64,000 nucleotides of DNA from Fibrobacter succinogenes. Its GTDB lineage: Bacteria > Fibrobacterota > Fibrobacteria > Fibrobacterales > Fibrobacteraceae. Below are positions 35,358-43,696 of the stretch, one piece after another. The notes under the pieces were generated by a model. That model saw nothing but the letters and a program-made list of their open reading frames with translations. It was not told the DNA's origin and did no database searches. Each line of letters opens with the position of its first letter. Position 1 is the stretch's first letter. The stretch spans positions 55,280 to 119,279 of the forward strand of contig CADCBQ010000013.1 in assembly GCA_902799745.1 (NCBI GenBank). Direction: 5' to 3'. Both the position numbers and the translations under genes were made by a program.

Positions 35358-36103
35358 GCGCGAGGCTCCGCAGACTTATCTTCGTGTTCCTTGTTGTACG
35401 AATGCGTGCGACCGATCGCAACGATCATGAGTCCAAGCATTATAAACATCACGACGCCGAACGCAAAATTGCTCACGCCCTGTGCCGTAATCGCATAGAA
35501 TTTGAGCGAGAACTTTTTGCCGCGCGGATGGTTCCAACCCGGAGCAATTTCGACGCGGGCCACCGTTTCTTGATGGCGACGATTCAATGTACGATCAACA
35601 TGTTCATCATCGAACCAGAAGTCCGGCGTGTAGAACTGTTCAAACGGAATCGCGATGCGCTGAAGGCCCTTAGCAAGCGGAAGCTCCTTCATGAGCAGAC
35701 GGAAGGTACGCGGCTTTTTAATGTCGGTCACATCGGGATCGAAAGTCCAGACCTTCACCAAGATTTCATCGGTACCGCTTGATTCCAATTCAAAAATCAG
35801 CGAATCCACAAAAGTCCAGTTGCGATACTGCGCTTTTTCGCCTTGACTAAGGTCAAATAGAAGTCCGCACCAGGCACTCTTCGCGGTATCGGCGCCAAGC
35901 ATGCAACTGAACGAAAGCGAAGAATCGGCCAAGGAAAACGTCACCTCGGACGAGCCGCCATCGGACTTATCGTCGTATTCAAAGACAGTAGCGCCATCGT
36001 GCAGCGGTAAAACATTGTCGGCAAAGTGACGGTCCGGAAGCGCAAAATACACTCCCAAAACAACAGCCGCAATCGCTACCAGGATAATATAAGTCTTAGC
36101 CAT
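35354..36103 (-). CDS. membrane protein with periplasmic beta-sandwich, partner of AraC-type sensor
   Basis: A 249-aa protein with the same layout as its downstream neighbour but without a DNA-binding end: N-terminal membrane helix (about 4-21), periplasmic domain with WTFVDSLIFELESSGTDEI and IPFEQFYTPDFWFDDEHVD, second membrane helix (about 211-230) and a short charged tail. The domain pattern matches the VDSL..EL and FxxP.W motifs of the neighbour (FDSLVVDV, FKVPEWWL), so the two are probably paralogues that form a heteromer. Overlaps: 8 bases with the upstream gene, 4 with the downstream one. Confidence 0.65.
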   Translation of the reverse strand: MAKTYIILVAIAAVVLGVYFALPDRHFADNVLPLHDGATVFEYDDKSDGGSSEVTFSLADSSLSFSCMLGADTAKSAWCGLLFDLSQGEKAQYRNWTFVDSLIFELESSGTDEILVKVWTFDPDVTDIKKPRTFRLLMKELPLAKGLQRIAIPFEQFYTPDFWFDDEHVDRTLNRRHQETVARVEIAPGWNHPRGKKFSLKFYAITAQGVSNFAFGVVMFIMLGLMIVAIGRTHSYNKEHEDKSAEPRA

Positions 36104-36617
36104 TAGAATCTTCAGGTTCCAGAATCGGTTTCAAGTGAAGGCTATACTGCACCAAGTCCAGCGGATCTTCGTCGGGTTCCTTTTCGCCAAACAGCTTGTT
36201 AATCAAGGCATCAAGGGCGCGGATAAAGAAGAAATGATGTTTTCCTTCTTTCGTGACCTGCTGGAACGGATGTTCCAAAGTGCGCTTCAAAAGCGTGATG
36301 GTCATGGAAGGCGGCATATGGAACATTTTGCAGCAAGTGGTAATCTTGCCATCGTAACCGTAATCCGGAAGTTTGCCTACAGCAAGCGGTTCACCGTGAT
36401 CAATGCAGCAAGGGTCTTCGCAAACGGGGTCCTGCACATTCTTGGCAAGGAGCGCCTTGAGCCAGAGCTCGCGGGACTTGTCGGTCAAGTCGCTGCGGAA
36501 GGCCATGGTCTGGTCGCACGGGAAAAACGTAGAATAGCACTTAGGGCAAATGCGCAAGTCCAGATGTTGGAACTTGATCTCTGCCACCTCTGATTTGCAA
36601 TAAGGGCATGTACTCAT
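36096..36617 (-). CDS. zinc-ribbon protein of unknown function
   Basis: A 173-aa protein starting with a CPYC ... CPKC zinc ribbon (residues 4-31), then a helical domain with further cysteines (CEDPCC, TTCCKMFHMPP) that may bind a second metal. I do not recognise the family. The start is ATG 36617, 7 bases after a TATATT hexamer (36630-36625 on the minus strand); the much longer upstream frame is antisense to the next gene and rejected. First gene of the operon with the two membrane sensors and PerM, hence perhaps a cytoplasmic partner in that signalling unit. Confidence 0.7.
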   Translation of the reverse strand: MSTCPYCKSEVAEIKFQHLDLRICPKCYSTFFPCDQTMAFRSDLTDKSRELWLKALLAKNVQDPVCEDPCCIDHGEPLAVGKLPDYGYDGKITTCCKMFHMPPSMTITLLKRTLEHPFQQVTKEGKHHFFFIRALDALINKLFGEKEPDEDPLDLVQYSLHLKPILEPEDSNG

Positions 36618-36650
36618 ATGATTGAATATAGTTATTTCTATATTTAGAGT
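36618..36650. promoter_or_regulatory. compact divergent promoter pair
   Basis: Only 33 bases separate two divergent start codons. TATATT lies at 36639-36644 for the plus gene (6 bases before its ATG) and at 36630-36625 for the minus gene (7 bases before its ATG). Both transcripts would be leaderless or nearly so, and the two -35 regions lie within each other's coding start. Confidence 0.6.
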
Positions 36651-37475
36651 ATGGCAAAAGTTGTACAGATTACCGCTGAAAATTTTGAAACCGAGGTCGC
36701 ACAGGCCTCTGAAACCCGCGCCGTAGCAGTCCTTTTCTCCTCTGCAGAATATCCTGACTGCGCGCCGTATTCCCAATTGTTGGGCGCCCTTTCGACCAGC
36801 ATGGACTTTACGCTTGGCGTTGTGAGTTGCGACGAACGCGAAAACATGCAACTGATTCAGGCATTCCGCGTGCGCTCGGTGCCCGAAGTTCACATTGTCG
36901 AAAAGGGTCAGATTGCAGACGTAATCCAGGGCGTGTTGCCCGAAGCGGACCTTAAGAAGCGTCTCGAAAAGTTCTTCGTGAGCGACGAGGCTCGTTTCCA
37001 GATGGCGCTCGAAGATGCCATTGCCCAAAAGAATTTTGACCAGGCGCTTCCGATGCTCAACGAAGCACTCGCCAAGACCCCCGACGACAAGAAGCTGCAG
37101 CTCTTGTGGGCAAAGGCAAGCCTCGGCATGGGCGACACTGAAAAGGCAAAGTCCGTACTTGCCAAGTTTACCGAAGCCGACGACCAGTACCGCGAAGCAA
37201 AATCGCTGCTGGAACTTCTCGACTTCCACGCCGAAGCAGCCAAGAAGGATGTGCAAGGCAAAGAAGCGATTGTTTACCACGAAGCATGCAAGCTCGCTTG
37301 CGCCGAAGATTTTGAAAGCGCTTTGCAGGCATTCTTGAACCTGTACGTTGAAGCTCCGGAATGGAACGACGGCGCCGCCAAGAAGGCGATGCTTACTTTG
37401 TTCGGAGTTCTCGGCCCGAAGCACGAACTCACCTGGAAGTATCGAGCCAAACTCAACACGATGATGTTTATCTAA
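36651..37475 (+). CDS. cnoX: thioredoxin-TPR chaperone, YbbN/CnoX-like
   Basis: A 274-aa protein with an N-terminal thioredoxin fold (about 1-105; RVRSVPEVHIVEKG is the cis-Pro region) and a C-terminal tetratricopeptide region (about 115-270; NFDQALPMLNEALAKTPDD). The usual CxxC active site is replaced by YPDCAP with a single Cys, as in YbbN-type proteins, which act as holdases and protect cysteines of clients for GroEL/DnaK. It lies in one transcript with dusA, whose ATG overlaps its stop (TAATG). Confidence 0.85.
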   Translation: MAKVVQITAENFETEVAQASETRAVAVLFSSAEYPDCAPYSQLLGALSTSMDFTLGVVSCDERENMQLIQAFRVRSVPEVHIVEKGQIADVIQGVLPEADLKKRLEKFFVSDEARFQMALEDAIAQKNFDQALPMLNEALAKTPDDKKLQLLWAKASLGMGDTEKAKSVLAKFTEADDQYREAKSLLELLDFHAEAAKKDVQGKEAIVYHEACKLACAEDFESALQAFLNLYVEAPEWNDGAAKKAMLTLFGVLGPKHELTWKYRAKLNTMMFI

Positions 37476-38458
37476 TGAATATCGACTTTAACCGCAGACT
37501 TTCGATTGCCCCGATGCTTGACTGCACCGACCGTCACGAACGGTATTTTTTGCGGTTATTGTCCAAGCACATCTTGTTGTACAGCGAAATGGTCACGACC
37601 AACGCGCTGTTGCATACCGACCCGGACCAATTCCTGCGCCATCAGGAATTCGAATACCCCGCTGTTTTGCAGCTGGGCGGCAGCAATCCAGCCGATTTAG
37701 CCAAATGCAGCAAGATGGTCGAAGAATCCGGCTTTCAGGAAGTCAACCTAAATTGCGGCTGTCCTTCGGACCGTGTGCAGAACGGGAATTTTGGCGCTTG
37801 CCTCATGAAAGACAAGAACCTAGTTGCCGACTGCTTTAAGGCCATGCAAGACGCCGTGAGCATTCCCGTGTCTATCAAGTGCCGTATCGGTGTCGACGAA
37901 CTCGATTCTTGGGAATTTTTCCGCGATTTTATCGGCACCATTGCCGATGCCGGCTGCCGCGTGTTCATTGTTCACGCACGCAAGGCTTGGCTCAAGGGCC
38001 TAAGCCCCAAGGAAAACCGCGAAGTACCTCCGCTGAACTACGACACGGTACACCGCCTCAAGGCAGAAATGCCTCAGCTGAACATTTCAATCAATGGTGG
38101 CATCAAGACGCTCGACCAGACGCTTGAACTGCTCCAGGATTTGGACGGCGTGATGGTCGGCCGCGAAGCTTACGAAAATCCGTGGTTCCTACGCGATGCC
38201 GACGAGCGTATTTTTAACGACGCCTCCGCCGCCAAGCCCGAAAGCCGCAAGGCATTGCTTGAAGCATACCTCCCCTATGTAGAGATGGAAGCTGCCCGCG
38301 GGACGCCCGCCACGATTTTAGTTCGCCACCTGTACGGACTTTTTAACGGCAAACCCGGCGCCCGCAAATACCGTCAGTACCTCGGCGAAAATGCCCCCAA
38401 AACAAAAAGCCCCGCGGAACTGATCCGCAGGGCAATGGACTTGGTTACAGAACCTTAG
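37475..38458 (+). CDS. dusA: tRNA-dihydrouridine synthase DusA
   Basis: FMN-dependent enzyme reducing uridine 20/20a in the tRNA D-loop. LSIAPMLDCTDRHERYFLRL opens the TIM barrel as in DusA, followed by LQLGGSNP, NLNCGCPSDRVQNGNFGACL with the catalytic Cys, KCRIGVD and the MVGREAYENPW block. The start is ATG 37475 in the TAATG overlap with the upstream gene; the longer frame from 37361 is antisense-like extension into cnoX and rejected. 327 aa, usual length. Confidence 0.94.
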   Translation: MNIDFNRRLSIAPMLDCTDRHERYFLRLLSKHILLYSEMVTTNALLHTDPDQFLRHQEFEYPAVLQLGGSNPADLAKCSKMVEESGFQEVNLNCGCPSDRVQNGNFGACLMKDKNLVADCFKAMQDAVSIPVSIKCRIGVDELDSWEFFRDFIGTIADAGCRVFIVHARKAWLKGLSPKENREVPPLNYDTVHRLKAEMPQLNISINGGIKTLDQTLELLQDLDGVMVGREAYENPWFLRDADERIFNDASAAKPESRKALLEAYLPYVEMEAARGTPATILVRHLYGLFNGKPGARKYRQYLGENAPKTKSPAELIRRAMDLVTEP

Positions 38459-38469
38459 GTTTCGTTCTA

Positions 38470-39594
38470 TTAGAACAGAGTAACGCTGTACGGAGCGATA
38501 GCACCCTTCGGGGCTTCAAGCGCCGTAGCTTCGCCATCTTCAATCATATAGACCTTTTCTGCACCATAGCTGCGGTCACCGACAAGCACGACACCGCCCT
38601 TGACACTGATAGAGCCTTCGGCATCGGCAATGCCCTTAACCATTTCAACCTTCTTGGCAGACAAATCAATCTTGGCCAGCGGAACATCGCCATATGCCTT
38701 GTAAACAGCAGCATAAGCGGTACCCTTTTCTGCAGCAAAGGCATAAATACCACCACCAAGCTTTTCACCAGAAATGATCAATTCAGACTTTTTGTCCTTG
38801 ATGTTCACCTTTTCGACACCGCGCTTATCATCCGCATCGGTACCGTAGGCTTCGTTGTATTCACCCTGGCTTGCCACATAAAGGGCACCATCAAAGAAGG
38901 CCATGGCAGTGGGGTTCTTCTTAAGCAACTGCACGGTATCCTTCAGTTCACCGTTAGAGGCATCGTAAATGGCAAGGAGGCCAGCCGGATAGGTTGTAGC
39001 CCAAGTAGTCGGATCCATCGTATAACGCTGCATCAACACAAAGAGCTTGCCATCGTTGAGTTCGATATCAGCCACATAGGGAGAGGTTTCGCCTTCATAA
39101 GCGAACTTGCCAATCTTGATGGACTTAGAAACCTTACCATCCTTGGTCGAAATCTGCACCAGGGAATCAGCATTCTGGAGTGCCACCCAAGCATTTTCGC
39201 CATCGAAAGCCAAGTCAACCGGATTGGCACCATCATCCAAAGAAGTCTGCCACTTTACGGCTTCCTTAGCACCTTCGGACAGCTTTTCGGGATCCAGCTT
39301 CGAAATATTATCGGCACCCATGCGTTCAAGCACATACAGGTCCACACCATTTGCAATCACCTTGGAATCCTGGTAGAATTCGAGGGATTTGTCAGAAATC
39401 TTTCCTTCCTTGTCAATCCAACGGAGTTCACCGGTCGTATAATCAGAACCGAAAATGACGCCCGTCAGGGATACAGAAACGTCATTTTCATCCGAAGCGG
39501 ACGGGCTAGAGCTGGAATCGTCGCCGCACGCGACAAGACCAAATACGCTACCTGCAAAGGCAAACGTAATAAGGGACTTTTTCATTTTATTCAT
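38470..39594 (-). CDS. beta-propeller surface lipoprotein, BtuG-like
   Basis: A 374-aa lipoprotein (lipobox GLVAC, Cys23), then a short Ser/Asp linker and about seven WD/YVTN-like propeller blades (NPVDLAFDGENAWVALQNAD, NPTAMAFFDGALYVASQGEY and similar). Directly downstream of a TonB receptor that is under a cobalamin riboswitch, this is the architecture and position of BtuG, the Bacteroides surface lipoprotein that captures vitamin B12 and sits on BtuB. Start 39594 fits AAAGGA eight bases upstream. Homology to BtuG itself cannot be shown here; function is inferred from fold and context. Confidence 0.7.
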   Translation of the reverse strand: MNKMKKSLITFAFAGSVFGLVACGDDSSSSPSASDENDVSVSLTGVIFGSDYTTGELRWIDKEGKISDKSLEFYQDSKVIANGVDLYVLERMGADNISKLDPEKLSEGAKEAVKWQTSLDDGANPVDLAFDGENAWVALQNADSLVQISTKDGKVSKSIKIGKFAYEGETSPYVADIELNDGKLFVLMQRYTMDPTTWATTYPAGLLAIYDASNGELKDTVQLLKKNPTAMAFFDGALYVASQGEYNEAYGTDADDKRGVEKVNIKDKKSELIISGEKLGGGIYAFAAEKGTAYAAVYKAYGDVPLAKIDLSAKKVEMVKGIADAEGSISVKGGVVLVGDRSYGAEKVYMIEDGEATALEAPKGAIAPYSVTLF

Positions 39595-39634
39595 GTTTTT
39601 TCCTTTTCTGGCTTTACGCATTTAAGCGCGGGGG

Positions 39635-41680
39635 CTAGAACCCCTGTATGATTGTGAATTTGTATTCCCTCCCCGGCATGGGGAAGGGTGTGTAGAAATT
39701 TCTGTACTTCTCGTCGGTAATATTATCCACCGTAAAAGCCAAGCGAGTCTTTTCAAACGGATTATAGGCCAAATTCGCACGATGTGTTGCAACAGCAGGC
39801 TGATCCATTTTATTAGCACGATCACTGTAGATAACGCTTCGCCACTGCGATGTCCACGTAAAGTCAAAATGCAGCGGCAAACGAAGCGTCGCCTCAGCAA
39901 GATAGCTGCGAGCAGGTTCACCAGGAAGCATATTCCCATGGTACATATTGGTATTAGAGCGATCTTCTGTCTTTTGGAATGTCGCACGCAACAGCACATC
40001 CAAGAATTTCGACGGACTACTATTGAGTTCTAGTTCAACGCCCCGAACTAAAGAACGAGCAACATTTTCGGCACGTAGCAACTCTACCGAAATCACCCAG
40101 CAAATACCATCTTCGATATGCGACTCATAATACGCAGCCCTAAGGGACGTATGATTTCCGGGAAACTTAAACATTCCCGCCGCCTCAAACTTGGTCGCCT
40201 TCTCGCGTTTTAAATCAGGATTCGAGAGTGCACCGGGGAAAGTCCCATAAAGTTCCATCAAGGCCGGCTGCTGATAAAAACGACCAATAGAAACTTCACC
40301 CGTCAGCGGAGATTCTGCCGCACCCAAACGGGAATAAATTCGACCTGCAAAAGTTGCATCGCGGTCAGAGGCATCAGTAAAGAGATGCGAACCAGATGGC
40401 TGAACAAAGACGCCCTCATCCAAGCGATCTTTCAAGAATGACGCAGCACCTTCGCCACCTAAACCGCCATACTTAAAAAACTGATAATACAGGTCGCCAG
40501 AGCCCATCCCAGTCCAGCGATCTAGAGCCCAATCCTTAGAATCTCCTCGGGCCTCGGCACGTTCCCACTCGCCAGCAATTCGGGCAGACCCCTTCAAACG
40601 TTCTACCGGAGTAAATTCTGCAGAAATTTCGGGTACAACTTTATAAGTCGCTGCACCATATTGCAAATAGCGATTGTTCCCGTAACCCACATGATCGAGC
40701 GGGTAATAAGTTCCAGACAGATTCTTTTCAAACCGGGCCGAAATTCCTCCGAACAAGAATAATTTATCGTCAAAATAACCGACCGATTCCAGTCCGTAAC
40801 GAATTAATGCAGACTCCCCCACAAACTTGGCAACCTTCGTCTGTTGTTCTTCTCTACCCGGGTTCCCCCCTTCAAACCTTGATGCCGTTACAGACAAAGT
40901 TGAAAAATAGCCATTCCCGTGCAACATACGGAACTGAACATTGCCCGAAACATCGGTATACTGGGCGTTTTCACGTGTCGCCGTGTAATCATCGTCGGTG
41001 TTATACTGCGTACCATTACGGTTAAGGTATTCGTAATCGTTGTCAGAATGCCTTGTCGCAAAAGATGACGCAAACATGATACTGTCGGTCACGGGAGCCG
41101 TCACCTGAAAGGCTCCTTCCCACGTATTGTGGTTGCCCCAAGCCCCCAGAACGCGTCCCCCTTTCTTTACCGCATTCTTGGTAACAAAATTAACGGCACC
41201 ACCGAGACCTGCCACACCGAACCTCGCAGGAACATTTCCCTTGTAGACTTCGACCTTTTCCATTTGGTTCAAGTCTATGGCCGAAAGATTTACCGCCCCG
41301 CCACTAGCATCATTCAGCGGAACACCGTCTACGCAAATCATCACGTTACGCGCCGCAATACCACGAATCGATACAGACTGAAAGCTTCCAAGCCCCCCTT
41401 GCTTGTACGCTTGGATTCCGGGAAGCGTCGAAAGTAAATCTGCAGCAGTGAGCGATTTGCCCTCCCACGCAGAAGACTTGATTTCTGTATAGCTTACGTC
41501 ATTCGCAGGTAAATAATCCGTTGCGCTTTCAACCTCGGTCGAACCAAGATCCTGTACAGGAGCCGACTCATCGATAGCCACATCTTTAGACGTGACCACG
41601 GTCTGTGCAAAGGGGGTTCCCCACGCACAACACAAAAACACCGCAACCAAAGCGGCTTTGTAGAATGACGTCGTTCGCAT
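39635..41680 (-). CDS. btuB: TonB-dependent receptor, probable cobalamin transporter BtuB
   Basis: A 681-aa outer-membrane receptor: signal peptide (TPFAQ, residue 26), a plug domain (LLSTLPGIQAYKQGGLGSFQ, SIRGIAARNVMICVDGVPLN, GLGGAVNFVTKN) and a 22-stranded barrel ending in EYKFTIIQGF with terminal Phe. It would import a cobalamin or related corrinoid using TonB energy. The assignment rests on the cobalamin riboswitch in its leader. It is followed after 40 bases by the propeller lipoprotein, forming a two-gene uptake operon. Inner-membrane BtuCDF genes are not in the window. Confidence 0.85.
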   Translation of the reverse strand: MRTTSFYKAALVAVFLCCAWGTPFAQTVVTSKDVAIDESAPVQDLGSTEVESATDYLPANDVSYTEIKSSAWEGKSLTAADLLSTLPGIQAYKQGGLGSFQSVSIRGIAARNVMICVDGVPLNDASGGAVNLSAIDLNQMEKVEVYKGNVPARFGVAGLGGAVNFVTKNAVKKGGRVLGAWGNHNTWEGAFQVTAPVTDSIMFASSFATRHSDNDYEYLNRNGTQYNTDDDYTATRENAQYTDVSGNVQFRMLHGNGYFSTLSVTASRFEGGNPGREEQQTKVAKFVGESALIRYGLESVGYFDDKLFLFGGISARFEKNLSGTYYPLDHVGYGNNRYLQYGAATYKVVPEISAEFTPVERLKGSARIAGEWERAEARGDSKDWALDRWTGMGSGDLYYQFFKYGGLGGEGAASFLKDRLDEGVFVQPSGSHLFTDASDRDATFAGRIYSRLGAAESPLTGEVSIGRFYQQPALMELYGTFPGALSNPDLKREKATKFEAAGMFKFPGNHTSLRAAYYESHIEDGICWVISVELLRAENVARSLVRGVELELNSSPSKFLDVLLRATFQKTEDRSNTNMYHGNMLPGEPARSYLAEATLRLPLHFDFTWTSQWRSVIYSDRANKMDQPAVATHRANLAYNPFEKTRLAFTVDNITDEKYRNFYTPFPMPGREYKFTIIQGF

Positions 41681-41702
41681 CGTTCCTCAAAAAAGCGTTT
41701 CC

Positions 41703-41880
41703 CACAGTTCTTCTGGCTCGGGGATCAATCTACTTCCGGCTCCTTCACATCTATATAGACATTGGTTTATGCCGGTTTCGTCCTCCCTTACAGCGGCGCG
41801 ACCGCTCCCGGTTTTCACGGGATTCTCTCCTTGCAGGCCACCCAGTAGGGGTCCCGCATGGGCTTTTCAGGGCACAGGAA
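41703..41880 (-). promoter_or_regulatory. cobalamin (AdoCbl) riboswitch
   Basis: On the minus strand the leader reads GAATCCCGTGAAAACCGGGA, then GCGGTCGCGCCGCTGTAA (the B12-box region) and ends GAGCCAGAAGA, matching the cobalamin riboswitch core. A TATATT promoter hexamer lies upstream at 41900-41895. The btuB ATG follows 23 bases after the element, preceded by a T-run and GAGGAACG, so either termination or occlusion of the ribosome site could be the output. B12 binding should switch the operon off. Confidence 0.93.
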
Positions 41881-41933
41881 ACTTTTCGTTTGCAAATATA
41901 GAAATATTTTTACAATTTGCTATATTTAGGGGT

Positions 41934-42950
41934 ATGACAGCAGAAGAACTCTACAAACGTCTTAGCTCTATCCAGCCGGGCGCCGTGCTTTGCACCTATT
42001 CCATGGAAAAATGCGAACAGATGCTCCCGCTCATCAATGAAATCAACGAACTGAAAAAGGAACGCGACGCCGTGATTCTCGCCCACAGCTATGTGGCCCC
42101 CGAAATCATCCTGGGCGTTGCCGACTACGATGGCGACAGCTTCAAGCTGAGCCAGGATGCCACCAAGGTGAGCGCAAAGACAATCGTGTTCTCTGCTGTG
42201 CGCTTTATGGGCGAAACCGCAAAGATCTTGAACCCGACCAAAGACGTTCTGATTCCGGGTCCGCTTACGGGTTGCAGCCTCGCCGACTCCATTACCGGCG
42301 CCGAAGTCAAGGCTCTCCGCGAAAAGTACCCTGACCACACCTTCGTGTGCTACATCAACACCACCGCCGACGTAAAGGCGAACTGCGACGTGTGCGTCAC
42401 GAGCAGCAACGTGATGAAGATTGTTTCTAGCCTCGAAAATGACAAGATCGTATTCGTACCGGATGGCCTCATGGGCCAGAACCTGATCGACGAAATGCAG
42501 AAACGCGGCATCAAGAAAGAAATCGTGCTCCACAGCGGCTGCTGCTACGTGCACGAAACCTACGATTCCGAACTCATCAACTTCTTCCGCAGCCAGAATC
42601 CGGGCCTCAAGGTGGTCAGCCACCCCGAATGCCACCCGGGTGTTGCCCTTTTGAGCGACTACGTAGGCAGCACCGGCCAGATGGTGAACTACATCAAGGA
42701 ACAGCCCGAAGGCACCCCGTTCCTGCTGCTCACCGAATGCGGCTTGAACGCACGCATGCAGTACGAATTCCCGAAAAAGACCTTTATCGGCAGCTGCAGC
42801 ATGTGCAAGTACATGAAGTCGAACTCGCTCGAAAACATTCTTGAAACGCTCCGTCATCCGGAAATGGCACAGCACGTAGAACTTGACGAAAGCGTTCGCG
42901 TTGCCGCCAAGAAGTGCATTGACGCCATGTTCTATTACGCAGCCAAGTAG
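41934..42950 (+). CDS. nadA: quinolinate synthase A
   Basis: Fe-S enzyme condensing iminoaspartate and dihydroxyacetone phosphate to quinolinate in NAD synthesis. Family blocks are visible: AVILAHSYVAPEI, VRFMGETAKIL, PGPLTGCSLAD, CDVCVTSSN, PDGLMGQNL and the late SCSMCKYMK; three of these cysteines should hold the [4Fe-4S] cluster. Start ATG 41934 lies 7 bases after TATATT with no Shine-Dalgarno, implying a leaderless mRNA; the longer frame upstream crosses the riboswitch region and is rejected. 338 aa. No nadB or nadC nearby. Confidence 0.94.
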   Translation: MTAEELYKRLSSIQPGAVLCTYSMEKCEQMLPLINEINELKKERDAVILAHSYVAPEIILGVADYDGDSFKLSQDATKVSAKTIVFSAVRFMGETAKILNPTKDVLIPGPLTGCSLADSITGAEVKALREKYPDHTFVCYINTTADVKANCDVCVTSSNVMKIVSSLENDKIVFVPDGLMGQNLIDEMQKRGIKKEIVLHSGCCYVHETYDSELINFFRSQNPGLKVVSHPECHPGVALLSDYVGSTGQMVNYIKEQPEGTPFLLLTECGLNARMQYEFPKKTFIGSCSMCKYMKSNSLENILETLRHPEMAQHVELDESVRVAAKKCIDAMFYYAAK

Positions 42951-42982
42951 CAACAACTGATTCATAATAAGGTTTGGAGATA

Positions 42983-43654
42983 ATGAAAAAGTTGAAAGTC
43001 ATCGCTTTGCTCATCTGCCTTCTAGCAGGTTTCACCTTTGCTGAAGAATATTACTGGCCGCGTAGCTACTACGCCAGTGCAGGCTTTGGCGTCATGGTTT
43101 CCAAGGGCGACTTTAACGAGCATGCCGTCAAGGGAAAAGACACCTCAGGCAGTGCAGGTTACATTCATCCGCCTGCATTAGAATTTATCGCGACTCCGGA
43201 TTTCATGCTTGGCGTCAACCTCGGAGCATTCTCTTTCGGAATCGGATTCCAGTACTGGAATTCGGAACAAGTCCTCGCCGATTTTGTAGATGAATCCAAC
43301 AAATCGATGACCCGCATCTGGAAGGCAAGCCTCGAAGCTACATACAACTTATTCTACCCGGACTTTTTCCAAATTGGTCTTGGCATCGGTTACTCCTACA
43401 GCAGCGTCAAATCCGAAAATTCCGCCTATTTTGCCGACGGCATATACGATGCAGAATTCATGGGTTCCGCCGTTGCCTTTATCTCGAACTTACATTACTA
43501 TATCACCGACAATATCGCCATGGTCCCAGCCATCAAAATTTACGAGACCTGGTTTAAAAATGTTCATGCCTCAAATATCGACAACAATGATTTAGACCCG
43601 TATTTGTGGCAAACCTTCATTTTAGCAGATCTTTCGATACAGTATCAGTTTTAA
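42983..43654 (+). CDS. small outer-membrane beta-barrel protein
   Basis: A 223-aa protein with signal peptide (AGFTFAEE, cleavage near residue 20) and an eight-to-ten-strand barrel pattern (YYASAGFGVMV, FSFGIGFQYWN, IGLGIGYSYSS) ending in LSIQYQF with terminal Phe. No family is recognised. Start 42983 is chosen over 42974 because GGAG lies just upstream and the signal peptide begins MKKLKV. It follows nadA by 32 bases and may be co-transcribed with it. Confidence 0.75.
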   Translation: MKKLKVIALLICLLAGFTFAEEYYWPRSYYASAGFGVMVSKGDFNEHAVKGKDTSGSAGYIHPPALEFIATPDFMLGVNLGAFSFGIGFQYWNSEQVLADFVDESNKSMTRIWKASLEATYNLFYPDFFQIGLGIGYSYSSVKSENSAYFADGIYDAEFMGSAVAFISNLHYYITDNIAMVPAIKIYETWFKNVHASNIDNNDLDPYLWQTFILADLSIQYQF

Positions 43655-43656
43655 CC

Positions 43657-43680
43657 CAAGGCGCCCACCCGGCGCCTTTT
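43657..43680 (+). terminator. intrinsic terminator
   Basis: AAGGCGCC/GGCGCCTT stem with a CACCC loop and a short T-run. The next gene's TATATT hexamer starts two bases after the T-run. Confidence 0.88.
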
Positions 43681-43696
43681 CTATATTTGGCCGCGT

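Noticed and set aside
36618..37424. Minus-strand extension of the zinc-ribbon frame to 442 codons
   Set aside because: The extra part is antisense to the thioredoxin-TPR gene; the zinc-ribbon protein begins naturally at ATG 36617 just after a promoter hexamer.
41769..41933. 55-codon N-terminal extension of nadA
   Set aside because: It lies over the start of the riboswitch transcript on the other strand, is not like NadA proteins, and a promoter hexamer sits directly before ATG 41934.
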